Shown: positions 34,075 through 42,807 of the stretch, piece after piece | Layout of the letters: each line of letters starts with the position of its first letter | Position numbering within the stretch: the stretch's first letter is position 1 | Source: Acidaminococcus massiliensis | GTDB lineage: Bacteria; Bacillota; Negativicutes; Acidaminococcales; Acidaminococcaceae | Direction of reading: 5' to 3' | Length of the DNA stretch: 64,000 nucleotides | Assembly (NCBI RefSeq): GCF_900095825.1 | Contig: NZ_LT608315.1 | Span: 124,001-188,000 of the forward strand | Notes under the pieces: generated by a model | What the model was told of the DNA's origin: nothing | Seen by the model: only the letters and a program-made list of their open reading frames with translations | Databases searched by the model: none | Translations under genes and position numbers: made by a program

Positions 34075-34635
34075 TTGCAGGAACACCAAATCAAGAAACT
34101 GACCCTGGCAGGAATGTTTGCCGCCCTGGCCTTTGCCTGCTTTTCCTATCTCCGGATCGAGATTCCCATGGGACTGGGACTCACTGGGAAGATCTACGTA
34201 GGCCATGCCTTCATCCTGCTGTCCGCTCTGGTACTGGGAGCCAAATATGGAGCCCTTTCCGGGGCCGTCGGGCTGACCCTGGCGGATTTGTTGGCTGGAT
34301 ACACCACTTCGGCTCCGCCTACTTTCCTGGCCAAATTCCTCTTGGGTTGGTCCACCGCCTGGGCCGCCCAGCATCTGTGCCATCTGGACCAGCTGACAGA
34401 GGACAGAACCCGTCTGCGGGCCGCAGCCATTGCCTGCATCGTGGGTTCCATCGTAAACGTAATCACCGAGCCCCTGATCCGCTACAGCTTCAAAGTGTCC
34501 ATCCTGGGCCTCCCCCAGCAGGTGGCCTACGTAAGCGCGGTCAACTGCGCCGTCAGCATGGCCGTCAGCAACGTGGTATCCGTGGTGCTGGCAGTGGTAT
34601 TGTATCGGGTGATGGAGAAAAGCATAGGGCTGTGA
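34075..34635 (+). CDS. ECF transporter S component (COG4720/riboflavin-type family)
   Basis: Start chosen as TTG at 34075, nine bases after AAGGAG; the TTG at 34066 abuts that box and is unlikely. The 186-residue membrane protein has about six helices, with the S-component opening LTLAGMFAALAFACFSYLRIEIP, then GLTGKIYVGHAFILLSALVLG, YGALSGAVGLTLADLLAGY and PPTFLAKFLLGW. It should bind a vitamin or similar nutrient and pair with the EcfA1-EcfA2-EcfT module at 45575-48059. The ligand (riboflavin, thiamine precursor, pantothenate or other) cannot be set; no riboswitch marks it. Confidence 0.85.
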   Translation: MQEHQIKKLTLAGMFAALAFACFSYLRIEIPMGLGLTGKIYVGHAFILLSALVLGAKYGALSGAVGLTLADLLAGYTTSAPPTFLAKFLLGWSTAWAAQHLCHLDQLTEDRTRLRAAAIACIVGSIVNVITEPLIRYSFKVSILGLPQQVAYVSAVNCAVSMAVSNVVSVVLAVVLYRVMEKSIGL

Positions 34636-34654
34636 AAGGGAATTTCACAGCCCT
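34626..34654 (+). terminator. Hairpin after the S-component gene
   Basis: Perfect 12-bp stem AGGGCTGTGAAA / TTTCACAGCCCT overlapping the stop codon; weak T-tract. Followed by a GC-rich inverted repeat TCGCGGGTC / GACCCGCGA at 34655-34681. Confidence 0.6.
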
Positions 34655-34688
34655 ATCGCGGGTCACGGCTCGCGACCCGCGACCTCCA

Positions 34689-34729
34689 AATAAAAAGGAC
34701 TGTTGCCCATGCAACAGCCCTTTTTATTT
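34689..34729. terminator. Bidirectional terminator between the S-component gene and rny
   Basis: AAAAAGG.CTGTTGC / GCAACAG.CCTTTTT hairpin with A and T tracts on both sides; member of the GCTGTTGC/GCAACAGC family. Confidence 0.9.
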
Positions 34730-36277
34730 CTACTTCGCGTAATCCACTGCCCGGGTTTCCCGCACGATGACCACTTTGATCTGTCCTGGATATTCCATAT
34801 CCTCTTCGATCTTTTTGGCTACATCGTGAGCCAGGATGGTGGCAGCATCGTCGTCCACCTTTTCCGGTTTCACCATGATGCGGATTTCCCGCCCGGCCTG
34901 GACAGCATAGCACTTTTCCACGCCATCGAAGGATTCGGCAATTTCTTCCAATCGTGTCAGTCGTTTCAGATAGGTTTCCAGAGTCTCCCGGCGGGCTCCC
35001 GGCCGTGCCGCAGAAATGGCATCGGCAGCAGAGACCAGCACAGCCTGGACGGATGTAGGTTCACAGTCCCCATGGTGGGACATGATGGTGTTGATGACGA
35101 TATCGGATTCGTGATACCGCTTGGCCACTTCTGCCCCCAGATCCACATGGGACCCTTCTACTTCATGGTCCACGGCTTTGCCGATATCATGGAGCAGCCC
35201 GGCCCGTTTGGCCGAGTTCACGTCCACCCCCAGTTCGGCAGCCATCAGGCCTGCTAGATGGGCCACTTCTGTAGAATGTTTCAGCACGTTCTGACCATAG
35301 CTGGTCCGGTATTTCAGACGGCCCAGCAGCTTGAGCAGTTCCGGATGGATGCCGTGGACGCCCACTTCGAAAGTAGCTTGTTCCCCAGCTTCCTTGATTT
35401 TCTGATCCAGTTCCTTCTGGGCCTTTTCCACCATTTCTTCGATCCGAGCTGGATGGATCCGGCCATCGTTGATCAGCTTCTCCAACGCAATCCGGGCCAC
35501 TTCCCGGCGCACCGGGTCAAATCCGGAAATGATCACCGCTTCCGGGGTATCATCGATGATCAGATCGATACCCGTCAGAGTTTCCAGTGTCCGGATGTTC
35601 CGGCCTTCCCGGCCAATGATCCGGCCCTTCATTTCATCGTTGGGCAGGGGAACCACCGTTACTGTGGTTTCCGCCACCTGATCCGCCGCACAGCGCTGGA
35701 TGGCCAGGGAAATAATCTCCCGGGCTTTCTGATCCGCCGTATCTTTGGCTTCCTGTTCCATTTCCTTGATCAGCCGTGCCTTGTCGTGTTTGACTTCCTC
35801 CCGCACATTGTCCAGGAGTTCCTGTTTGGCTTCTTCACTGGTCAGACCGGAAATCCGTTCCAATTCCACCATTTGCTGGTCGTACAAGGCATCGACTTTG
35901 GCCTGGGATTCCCGCAGGCGGTTGCTTTGTTCCAGAAGTTTTTCTTCCTTCTTTTCATAAGCATCCATCTTTTTGTCGACGTTTTCTTCCTTTTGGACCA
36001 GACGCCGTTCATTTTTGCTGAGCTCTGCTCTTCTTTCTTTATTTTCCCGTTCCATTTCAGAACGCAGACGATGGATTTCTTCCTTGGCTTCCAGCAGCGC
36101 TTCCTTTTTCTTGGCATCCCCCGCTTTCCGGGCATCTTCCAAGATTTGTTTCGCCGTTTCTTCCGCCGAGCCGATTTTACCTTCTGCAACGTTTTTACGA
36201 GCCAGATATCCGCCTCCAACGCCTAATAAACAAAGGACTACAGCAATAACTACACTTATGGGATCTATGATGAGCAC
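34730..36277 (-). CDS. rny: Ribonuclease Y
   Basis: A 515-residue RNase Y: N-terminal membrane helix (about 5-25, [19 protein letters not shown]), a long Glu/Lys-rich coiled coil (about 30-200), a KH domain with [13 protein letters not shown], and an HD domain with [14 protein letters not shown] and IMSHHGD. It starts decay of many mRNAs from the membrane. The start is uncertain: GTG at 36277 abuts AGGAG, while the strong box AGGAGGTG would fit ATC (36271) or ATA (36268) better; no ATG is near. Promoter TTGACA-N17-TAAAAT at 36375-36403 lies directly behind the recA-recX terminator. Confidence 0.95.
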   Translation of the reverse strand: MLIIDPISVVIAVVLCLLGVGGGYLARKNVAEGKIGSAEETAKQILEDARKAGDAKKKEALLEAKEEIHRLRSEMERENKERRAELSKNERRLVQKEENVDKKMDAYEKKEEKLLEQSNRLRESQAKVDALYDQQMVELERISGLTSEEAKQELLDNVREEVKHDKARLIKEMEQEAKDTADQKAREIISLAIQRCAADQVAETTVTVVPLPNDEMKGRIIGREGRNIRTLETLTGIDLIIDDTPEAVIISGFDPVRREVARIALEKLINDGRIHPARIEEMVEKAQKELDQKIKEAGEQATFEVGVHGIHPELLKLLGRLKYRTSYGQNVLKHSTEVAHLAGLMAAELGVDVNSAKRAGLLHDIGKAVDHEVEGSHVDLGAEVAKRYHESDIVINTIMSHHGDCEPTSVQAVLVSAADAISAARPGARRETLETYLKRLTRLEEIAESFDGVEKCYAVQAGREIRIMVKPEKVDDDAATILAHDVAKKIEEDMEYPGQIKVVIVRETRAVDYAK

Positions 36278-36374
36278 CTCCTCTTTTACGAATTTTTCAT
36301 CAAACCCTACTCATACAAGAAATAAGGCAACCAGAGGTCGCCTTAACACCCAATGAACGCGATTGGACAGAAAT

Positions 36375-36403
36375 ATTTTATAGTATTTTCACAGACGTGT
36401 CAA
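36375..36403 (-). promoter_or_regulatory. Promoter of rny
   Basis: -35 TTGACA (36398-36403), 17-base spacer, -10 TAAAAT (36375-36380). The -35 starts within the T-tract region of the preceding terminator. The leader is about 90 bases. Confidence 0.75.
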
Positions 36404-36439
36404 TAAAAAGGGGCTGCTGCCTGGGCAACAGTCCCTTTT
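36404..36439 (-). terminator. Terminator of the recA-recX operon
   Basis: GGGACTGTTGCCC / GGCAGCAGCCCC-type hairpin followed on the minus strand by TTTTTATT. A second hairpin without T-tract (AAGGAACCC / GGGTTCCTT, about 36460-36482) lies between it and the recX stop. Confidence 0.85.
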
Positions 36440-36481
36440 CCAGTCTCTAACCATTGGAAGGAACCCTGGCACGGGTTCCTT

Positions 36482-36967
36482 TTAAAATTCTTCCAATGCA
36501 ATGGCGATAGGACTGGTTCCAAATCCCCGGCTGGCCAGCATCCGGGCCAGAGCCGCTTTGCCTTTACGGGGGTCTTCCCGGTACTTCCGGCGGATCTTGT
36601 CCCCCTGAGCTTGTGCCAGAGCCAGAGCTCGTTCCGTTTCTTCTTCTTCGGTGACTTCCCCCAGCACCTCCCGGACTTCTTCCCCGGAAAGGCACCGGCG
36701 GGTGAGCATCAGCCGAAGGTACTGCTTGCCATAGAACTTTTTCCGCCGCCAGGCATCCAGCACAGAACGGGCACAGCGGGCATCATCCACGAAATGATGG
36801 TCCGCCAGCTTCTGGAGCACCTGGTCCTGGAGTTCTTCCGGGCAGTCCCGCTCCTTCAGCTTCTGCCGCAGTTCCTGGGTACTATGGTCTCGGAGCGCCA
36901 ATTTGTCCAGACAGAAATTGTAGGCATCCGCATGGGTGACAAGAGGCTTTTTGGCCTTATTCCACAT
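36482..36967 (-). CDS. recX: Regulatory protein RecX
   Basis: A 161-residue, highly charged helical protein with the RecX repeat pattern: [22 protein letters not shown] and [39 protein letters not shown]. RecX binds RecA filaments and limits their activity. Its ATG overlaps the end of recA by 11 bases, the classic recA-recX arrangement. Length is at the short end of the family, which is normal for Firmicutes lacking the N-terminal extension. Confidence 0.93.
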   Translation of the reverse strand: MWNKAKKPLVTHADAYNFCLDKLALRDHSTQELRQKLKERDCPEELQDQVLQKLADHHFVDDARCARSVLDAWRRKKFYGKQYLRLMLTRRCLSGEEVREVLGEVTEEEETERALALAQAQGDKIRRKYREDPRKGKAALARMLASRGFGTSPIAIALEEF

Positions 36968-38045
36968 GATCTCCGTCCGCTTCCGGTGTCATCACCAGTT
37001 CTTCCGGTTCCTGAGCCGTTGCCTGGGCCTGGACCGGTTTGCCGTCCGCCGGCAGGCCGGCAGCAGCCCGGATCTTGGCTTCCACATCAGCCGCCATATC
37101 CGGATGTTCTTTCAAGAAGGTCTTGGTATTTTCCCGGCCCTGGCCGATCCGCTGGTCTCCGTAAGAATACCAGGCACCGCTCTTGTTCAGGATGTTGTAC
37201 TGGACTCCCAGGTCCACCAAGCATCCTTCATGGGAAATCCCTTCCCCGTACATGATATCGAATTCCGCCTGTTTGAAAGGAGGGGCTACTTTGTTTTTTA
37301 CCACTTTCACCCGGGTGTGGTTCCCGATGATGTCATTGCCATTCTTCAGGCTCTCCACCCGGCGCACATCCATCCGGATGGTGGAATAGAATTTCAGGGC
37401 ACGGCCCCCGGTGGTCACTTCCGGATTCCCGAACATGACCCCCACTTTTTCCCGGATCTGGTTGATGAACACCGTAGCCGTACGGGATTTGGCAATGACC
37501 CCAGTGAGCTTCCGCAGAGCCTGGCTCATGAGCCGGGCCTGGAGGCCCACATGGGAATCCCCCATATCCCCTTCGATTTCCGCTTTGGGCACCAGTGCCG
37601 CCACGGAGTCGATGACGATGATGTCAATGGCACCGCTGCGCACCAGGGCATCGCAGATTTCCAGGGCTTGTTCCCCGGTATCCGGCTGAGAAATCAGCAG
37701 GTTGTCGATATCCACTCCCAAATGCCGGGCATATTCTGGATCCAGGGCGTGTTCCGCATCGATGAAGGCTGCGTAGCCGCCCCGTTTCTGGGCTTCGGCG
37801 ATCATGTGCAGGGCCACGGTGGTCTTCCCGGAAGATTCCGGTCCATAGATCTCGATGATCCGACCCCGGGGAATCCCTCCCACCCCCAGCGCAATGTCCA
37901 GGGACAAAGCTCCGGTGGGAATGGTCTCAATATTCATTTTGGCACTGGCAGCCCCCAGCTTCATGATGGACCCCTTGCCAAAGTCTTTTTCAATCTGCTT
38001 CAAAGCCGCATCCAGCGCTTTATTTTTATCCGCATCCAAACTCAT
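36957..38045 (-). CDS. recA: Recombinase RecA
   Basis: Start at ATG 38045 (AAGGAG with eight bases spacing). The 362-residue protein has Walker [36 protein letters not shown], the L2 loop region [28 protein letters not shown] and an acidic C-terminus ([15 protein letters not shown]). It forms filaments on single-stranded DNA for recombination and LexA cleavage. Its promoter carries a Gram-positive-type SOS box between -35 and -10, so damage induction is expected; recX follows on the same transcript. Confidence 0.99.
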   Translation of the reverse strand: MSLDADKNKALDAALKQIEKDFGKGSIMKLGAASAKMNIETIPTGALSLDIALGVGGIPRGRIIEIYGPESSGKTTVALHMIAEAQKRGGYAAFIDAEHALDPEYARHLGVDIDNLLISQPDTGEQALEICDALVRSGAIDIIVIDSVAALVPKAEIEGDMGDSHVGLQARLMSQALRKLTGVIAKSRTATVFINQIREKVGVMFGNPEVTTGGRALKFYSTIRMDVRRVESLKNGNDIIGNHTRVKVVKNKVAPPFKQAEFDIMYGEGISHEGCLVDLGVQYNILNKSGAWYSYGDQRIGQGRENTKTFLKEHPDMAADVEAKIRAAAGLPADGKPVQAQATAQEPEELVMTPEADGDHVE

Positions 38046-38079
38046 GTTGTCATCTCCTTGTACCACAATTGCTCTATTT

Positions 38080-38108
38080 AGTATATAAACATTTGTTCGT
38101 AAAGTCAA
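38080..38108 (-). promoter_or_regulatory. recA promoter with LexA box
   Basis: -35 TTGACT (38103-38108), 17-base spacer, -10 TATACT (38080-38085). CGAACAAATGTTTA (38086-38099) fits the CGAAC-N4-GTTCG SOS box with two mismatches in the right half and fills the spacer. It overlaps the last codons of hslO. Confidence 0.8.
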
Positions 38109-38965
38109 GAGTTTCTAGGGAGATCTTTCAGTTCCTGCTGGGTAAAGAGATAGGATTTGTTGCAGTACTGGCAGTGGACCTCGGTCTGGGGGTCCTGGAG
38201 GATTTCTTCGAAATCCTTTTTGGGAAGGCCGCAGAGCATGCCGGCCACCTTTTCCCGGCTGCATCCGCAGTGGAAGGAAACTGGGTGGGATTCCAAGATT
38301 TCCACCGGCAGCCCTTTGGCCACCTTCTGGATCATCCCTTCTGCATCCAAGCCGGTCTGGAGCAGTTCCGTCACATAGGGCAGTGTCAGGATGTTGTCTT
38401 CCAAGGTCTTGATGGTCTCTTCCGAAGCATCGGGCAGCAGCTGGACAAAGTATCCGCCGGAAACGGCCACGGAGCCGTCCTTTTCAATGAGGACACCCAG
38501 GGCCACGCTGGACGGTGTCTGTTCCGAAACGGCCAAGTATCGGGTAAGATCTGCGGCGATTTCCCCGCTTTTTAAAGTAGAGACCCCCGTAAAAGGTTCC
38601 CCCTGGAGAGGGCAGCGGGTCACGGTGACCATCCCGTAGTGGCCCACGCCGCCTCCTACATCCAGCTTGCCGTTTTTCAGAGGCAGCATCACTTCCGGAT
38701 GCATCACGAAGCCCCGGACCTGATAATCCCGGGCATCGGCCATGACCTGTCCCAAGGGACCGTCTCCCTTGATCCGGACTGTCACCGCTTCCCCCGCCTT
38801 CATGGTAGCCGCCAGCAGGAGAGCCCCGGCAGCAGTACGGCCCAGGGCCGCCGCTGCCAGAGGGCTGCAGTGGTGGATTTCATTCATGTACTGGGTCAGG
38901 TGGGTGGTGGTCACGGCATAGATCCGGGCATCCCCGGCCGTGGCCTTGACTAACACATCTTCCAT
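38105..38965 (-). CDS. hslO: Redox-regulated chaperone Hsp33
   Basis: Start at ATG 38965, five bases after AAGAGG. The 286-residue protein has the Hsp33 fold landmarks ([41 protein letters not shown]) and the C-terminal zinc switch [10 protein letters not shown] ... VHCQYCN (CxC and CxxC). Oxidation releases zinc and activates holdase function. It begins nine bases after the ribH stop, so it is likely read from the rib transcript as well, and its end contains the recA promoter. Confidence 0.96.
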   Translation of the reverse strand: MEDVLVKATAGDARIYAVTTTHLTQYMNEIHHCSPLAAAALGRTAAGALLLAATMKAGEAVTVRIKGDGPLGQVMADARDYQVRGFVMHPEVMLPLKNGKLDVGGGVGHYGMVTVTRCPLQGEPFTGVSTLKSGEIAADLTRYLAVSEQTPSSVALGVLIEKDGSVAVSGGYFVQLLPDASEETIKTLEDNILTLPYVTELLQTGLDAEGMIQKVAKGLPVEILESHPVSFHCGCSREKVAGMLCGLPKKDFEEILQDPQTEVHCQYCNKSYLFTQQELKDLPRNS

Positions 38966-38974
38966 AGGCACCTC

Positions 38975-39436
38975 TTACAGCTGTTTGGCCAGATTGACCA
39001 TTTCAATCACAGCCATGGCCGCATCGGATCCCTTGTTCCCGGCTTTGGTGCCAGCCCGTTCCACAGCCTGTTCGATGTTTTCCGTGGTGACCACTCCAAA
39101 GGCAGTGGGCACTTCCGTTTCCATGTTCACCAAGGCAATCCCCTTGGACACTTCGTTGCACACATAGTCGTAATGGCTGGTAGCACCCCGGATCACGGCC
39201 CCCAAGGCGATGATTCCGTCATACTTGCCGCTTTTGGCCATTTTCTTGGCGATCAGAGGGATTTCGAAAGCCCCGGGTACCCAGGCCACGGTAATGTCAT
39301 CTTCATTGGCCCCGTGCCGGCGCAGGGTGTCCTCCGCCCCGCTGAGCAGCTTGCTGGTGATGAATTCGTTGAAACGGGACACCACGATCCCGATTTTCAG
39401 ACCTTCCGCTAACAATTGTCCTTCCAGAATTTTCAT
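38975..39436 (-). CDS. ribH: 6,7-dimethyl-8-ribityllumazine synthase
   Basis: A 153-residue lumazine synthase: [54 protein letters not shown], the catalytic His in [16 protein letters not shown], and [20 protein letters not shown]. It joins the ribBA butanone phosphate to the pyrimidine from RibD to make lumazine, normally as a 60-mer shell. Start overlaps the ribBA stop by four bases. Last rib gene before hslO. Confidence 0.98.
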   Translation of the reverse strand: MKILEGQLLAEGLKIGIVVSRFNEFITSKLLSGAEDTLRRHGANEDDITVAWVPGAFEIPLIAKKMAKSGKYDGIIALGAVIRGATSHYDYVCNEVSKGIALVNMETEVPTAFGVVTTENIEQAVERAGTKAGNKGSDAAMAVIEMVNLAKQL

Positions 39437-40659
39437 TTTGCATCCTCCACATTTTCATGTAATTCATGGCCCATGCGAACCTGTTTGGTCACCATATACC
39501 GATGATTGTAGCAGTTGTCTTTCATGATGATGGGCACCGTTTCCGTAATGGTGATCCCATAGCCGGAAAGCCCTGCCCGTTTGGCCGGATTGTTGGTCAT
39601 CAGCCGGATGCTGGTGAGTCCCAGGTCTGCCAGGATCTGGGCTCCGATGCCGTAATCCCGCATATCCGGTTTGAAGCCCAGCTTCACGTTGGCGTCCACC
39701 GTATCCAGCCCCTGATCCTGAAGTTCATAAGCCCGGAGCTTGTTGGCCAGGCCGATGCCCCGGCCTTCCTGCTGCATGTACAGCACTACCCCGCAGCCTT
39801 CCTTTTCAATCATCTTCAGGCTGGTGGCCAGCTGGTCCCCACAGTCGCAGCGAAGGGACCCCAGGGCGTCCCCGGTGAGGCATTCGGAATGGACCCGGAC
39901 CAACACATCCTTCTTGCCGGCCACATCTCCTTTGATGATGGCCACATGGCATTTGTCGTCCAAGTCGTTTTCGTACCCGATGGCCCGGAAGGTACCGTAT
40001 TTGCTGGGCAGGGCTACGTTGGCGATCCGGTGGACCATCTTTTCCGTCTTCTTCCGGTAGGCGATCAGATCCGCCACGGTGATGAAGGTCAGGTTGAACT
40101 TCTTGGCGAATTCCATTAGTTCCGGAGTCCGGGCCATGGTACCGTCATCGCTCATGATCTCGCAGCAGATGCCCACCGGCTTCAGTCCTGCCAGCCTGCA
40201 CAGGTCCGTAGTGGTTTCCGTATGGCCCGTACGCCGGAGCACCCCGCCTTCCCGGCTGCGGAGGGGGAACACATGGCCCGGCCGCCGGAAGTCTTCCGGT
40301 TTGGCGCTTTCATCGGCGCATTTCTTGATGGTGTAGGCCCGTTCCACGGCAGAGATCCCGGTAGTGGTGTCCTTGTGGTCGATGGATACGGTAAAGGCAG
40401 TTTCATGGTTGTCCGTGTTGTTGGCCACCATAGGTTCCATCTGGAGCCGGTCCAGGATGGCACCGTCGCAGGGCATGCAGATCAGGCCCTTGGCATGGGT
40501 GGCCATGAAGTTGATGTCGTCCGGAGTCACATACTCCGCACTCATGATCAGATCCCCTTCATTTTCCCGGTCGGGATCATCGGTGACCAGGACCATTTTG
40601 CCGGCACGGATGTCCGCAATGGCCTGTTCGATGGGATCAAACTGAAATTTTTTATCCAT
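39433..40659 (-). CDS. ribBA: Bifunctional DHBP synthase / GTP cyclohydrolase II
   Basis: Start set at ATG 40659, eight bases after AAGGAG. The 408-residue protein has an N-terminal RibB domain (about 1-205; [39 protein letters not shown]) and a C-terminal RibA domain (about 206-400; [23 protein letters not shown] with the zinc cysteines, and [16 protein letters not shown]). RibB makes the four-carbon unit, RibA opens GTP; together they supply both branches of riboflavin synthesis. Both active sites look complete. Confidence 0.98.
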   Translation of the reverse strand: MDKKFQFDPIEQAIADIRAGKMVLVTDDPDRENEGDLIMSAEYVTPDDINFMATHAKGLICMPCDGAILDRLQMEPMVANNTDNHETAFTVSIDHKDTTTGISAVERAYTIKKCADESAKPEDFRRPGHVFPLRSREGGVLRRTGHTETTTDLCRLAGLKPVGICCEIMSDDGTMARTPELMEFAKKFNLTFITVADLIAYRKKTEKMVHRIANVALPSKYGTFRAIGYENDLDDKCHVAIIKGDVAGKKDVLVRVHSECLTGDALGSLRCDCGDQLATSLKMIEKEGCGVVLYMQQEGRGIGLANKLRAYELQDQGLDTVDANVKLGFKPDMRDYGIGAQILADLGLTSIRLMTNNPAKRAGLSGYGITITETVPIIMKDNCYNHRYMVTKQVRMGHELHENVEDAK

Positions 40660-40671
40660 AGTTTTCACTCC

Positions 40672-41310
40672 TTAAAAAAATCCATTTTCGAAAAGGGTTT
40701 CCTTGGTAAGGCCCCCAGTTTTCCTGGTTTCCAACATCCGTTCCACATATTTCCCCAGGATGTCTGTTTCCAGGTTCACCTTGTCCCCGGTCTTTTTAAA
40801 GCCCAAGGTGGTGAACTGGACGGTCAGAGGGATCAATGATACGGAGAAGGTGGTATCCGTCACTTCCGTAATGGTCAGGCTGATGCCGTCAATGGCGATG
40901 GAGCCCTTGGTGACCATACCCCGGAGCAGGTCCGGGCTGCAGCTGATGGTAGTGACTTTGGCGATTCCTTCGGGACGGATCTTCACAATGGTCCCCACCC
41001 CGTCCACATGGCCGCTGACAATGTGGCCGTCCAGGCCGTCCCCTACATGGAGGGTCCGTTCCAGGTTGATCCGGTCCCCCTTCTTCAGGGAACCGATGGT
41101 GGTCCGGCGGGCCGTTTCCGGCATCACGTCCACGGTGAACCGCTGGCTGTCGAATTTCGTCACCGTCAGGCAGGCCCCGTTGCAGCAGACGCTTTCTCCG
41201 ATTTTCAGCAAAGGCGGAATGGTCTGGGCGGCAATGGTCAGCCGGTAAGAATCCTGTTCCCGGCGCAAATCTTCCACCTTGCCCAGTTCCGCAATGAGTC
41301 CCGTAAACAT
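40672..41310 (-). CDS. ribE: Riboflavin synthase alpha subunit
   Basis: A 212-residue protein made of two similar lumazine-binding barrels: MFTGLIAELGKVEDL with NGACLTV in the first, and GHIVSGHVDGVGTI with KGSIAIDGISLTI in the second. It dismutates two lumazines to riboflavin and the pyrimidine precursor. Four bases separate it from the ribD stop and twelve from the ribBA start, so it is co-expressed in ribD-ribE-ribBA-ribH order, as in Bacillus. Confidence 0.97.
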   Translation of the reverse strand: MFTGLIAELGKVEDLRREQDSYRLTIAAQTIPPLLKIGESVCCNGACLTVTKFDSQRFTVDVMPETARRTTIGSLKKGDRINLERTLHVGDGLDGHIVSGHVDGVGTIVKIRPEGIAKVTTISCSPDLLRGMVTKGSIAIDGISLTITEVTDTTFSVSLIPLTVQFTTLGFKKTGDKVNLETDILGKYVERMLETRKTGGLTKETLFENGFF

Positions 41311-41314
41311 GGGA

Positions 41315-42412
41315 TCAGCTCCTTTCCAAAAGGCCGGTGACCATCAGGTCCGTGTCAAAGCTCTCATAGTGAGGTTCCTGGAGGGTCACCCGCAGGTCCA
41401 TGTTCCGGGCGCCCCGGCCCCCGATGGGGCTCAGGTTCCGTTTGCCCCCGATCAGGCAAGGAGCGATGAAGGCATAGATCCGCTGGGCCAGTTTTCCGTC
41501 GAAGAAAGCACCGTGGACCTGGCTGCCTCCTTCCACCAGGATGCTGGTCTTTTCCTGCTGGCCCAGTCTATCCAGCAGGATTCCCAGGTCCAGGGCCCCG
41601 TGTTTTTCCGGGATCTGCCACACCGTCACCTGGTCCATGGCCTGGAAGGCCGCTACTTTTTCCCGGTCCGCTTTCAGGGAGGTGACCAGGAGGGTCTTAG
41701 CTTCCCCGTCGGTGAACACCTTCCGGTCCATGGGCAGCTGACAGTGGCTGTCCAGGACGATCCGGAGAGGATTTTTCCCTTCCACCAATCGGCAAGTCAG
41801 GGAGGGATCATCATTGAGTACCGTATTCTTTCCCACCAGGATGCAGTCGTAGATGCTCCGGAGCCGGTGGGCATAGGTCCGAGACTGTTCGTTGGAGATC
41901 CATTTAGAATCCCCGGAAGCCGTGGCGATCTTTCCGTCCAAGGTCATAGCGTATTTCAGGGCCACAAAAGGGCGGCCCGTCTTCATCCAGTGCATGAACA
42001 CCTCGTTCTGCCGGTTGGCTTTGTCCGCCAGGACCCCCTGTACCACTTCCACCCCTGCTTCCCGGAGCCGGGCGAACCCTCGGCCGGAAACTTTCGGATT
42101 GGGGTCATCGGCAGCGGCCACCACCTTTTTGATGCCTGCCTTGATCAGGGCTTCGCAGCAGGGACCGGTGCGGCCATAATGGGAACAGGGTTCCAGGGTC
42201 ACATAGGCGGTGCAGCCTTCCACCTGGTCTCCGGCGTCCCTCATGGCCATGATTTCCGCATGGGGCTGGCCGGCCTTGTGATGGTATCCCTTCCCTACGA
42301 TTTTCCCTTCCGGGTTGACGATGACACAGCCGACCATGGGATTGGGACTGGTGCAGCCCCGGGCTTTTTCCGCCAAATCCAGGGCCATCTGCATATATTC
42401 TTCGTCTGTCAC
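41315..42412 (-). CDS. ribD: Bifunctional pyrimidine deaminase/reductase RibD
   Basis: The likely start is GTG at 42412 (VTDEEYMQMALDLAEKA); frames further up would read into the FMN riboswitch. The 365-residue protein has a deaminase domain with HAEIMAMRDAG and LEPCSHYGRTGPCCEALI (zinc ligands), and a reductase domain with FVALKYAMTLDGKIA and ILVEGGSQVHGAFF. It performs the second and third steps of riboflavin synthesis after GTP opening. First gene of the operon, controlled by the riboswitch at 42498-42600. Confidence 0.96.
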   Translation of the reverse strand: MTDEEYMQMALDLAEKARGCTSPNPMVGCVIVNPEGKIVGKGYHHKAGQPHAEIMAMRDAGDQVEGCTAYVTLEPCSHYGRTGPCCEALIKAGIKKVVAAADDPNPKVSGRGFARLREAGVEVVQGVLADKANRQNEVFMHWMKTGRPFVALKYAMTLDGKIATASGDSKWISNEQSRTYAHRLRSIYDCILVGKNTVLNDDPSLTCRLVEGKNPLRIVLDSHCQLPMDRKVFTDGEAKTLLVTSLKADREKVAAFQAMDQVTVWQIPEKHGALDLGILLDRLGQQEKTSILVEGGSQVHGAFFDGKLAQRIYAFIAPCLIGGKRNLSPIGGRGARNMDLRVTLQEPHYESFDTDLMVTGLLERS

Positions 42413-42497
42413 AGTTTCACCCGCTTTCAAGATTGCGAAATACAAAAGCCGGGCCATCCAGGAGGATAGCACGGCAAATACACTTTCCCAGCGCTGT

Positions 42498-42600
42498 CTT
42501 TTCTCATCCAGACTGTACTGTCGGTATCGGAATTCCACCGATTCGTGCCGAGGCTCGCGGACTTTACCGCCGGTAGGGAATCGCACCCCTCCCCAAAGAC
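42498..42600 (-). ncRNA. FMN riboswitch (RFN element)
   Basis: The minus strand carries the RFN core in order: GGGGAGGGGTGCGATTCCC, TACCGGCGGTAAAGTCCGCG AGCC, a variable arm, TCGGTGGAATTCCGATACCGA, then CAGTCTGGATGAGAAAAGA. FMN binding turns the rib operon down. About 85 bases separate it from the ribD start; I see no clear intrinsic terminator there, so control of translation initiation is as likely as attenuation. Confidence 0.95.
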
Positions 42601-42626
42601 AAAACTTATACTGTTATTTCTTGTCC

Positions 42627-42654
42627 ATTATACCATATCTGGAAGGGAATGCAA
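42627..42654 (-). promoter_or_regulatory. Promoter of the rib operon
   Basis: -35 TTGCAT (42649-42654), 16-base spacer, -10 TATAAT (42627-42632); start near 42620, about 20 bases before the riboswitch core. It directly follows the terminator of the TonB receptor gene. Confidence 0.8.
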
Positions 42655-42682
42655 GAAGGGGGCACAGAGTGGCCCCCTTCAG
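42653..42682 (-). terminator. Terminator of the TonB-dependent receptor gene
   Basis: GAAGGGGGCCA / TGCCCCCTTC stem (minus strand) with a five-base loop and TTCTTGC after it. The T-rich end overlaps the -35 of the rib promoter. Confidence 0.7.
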
Positions 42683-42797
42683 TCACTAGTCACTAGTCTC
42701 TCGTCTCCAGCCAAAGGAAAAAATTTGCAGGCAAATTTCAGCAATGGACCGTTAATTTCTTCCGTCCCGCTCTGTACTCTTCACTCTGCACTCTTCC
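42681..42797. repeat. Intergenic repeat block related to the 3289-3519 element
   Basis: Contains AGTCACTAGTCACTAGTCTC heptamer-like units, then GCCAAAGGA followed by the palindrome AAATTTGCAGGCAAATTT region (42720-42739), and a pyrimidine-rich heptamer run (42768-42797). GCCAAAGGA-AAATTTGC also occurs, inverted, at 3461-3492. No gene is seen here. Confidence 0.55.
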
Positions 42798-42807
42798 TTT
42801 TTTGTTG

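Noticed and set aside
38046-38108. Upstream in-frame extension of recA
   Set aside because: It would read through the recA promoter and LexA box and has no ribosome site; ATG 38045 has AAGGAG.
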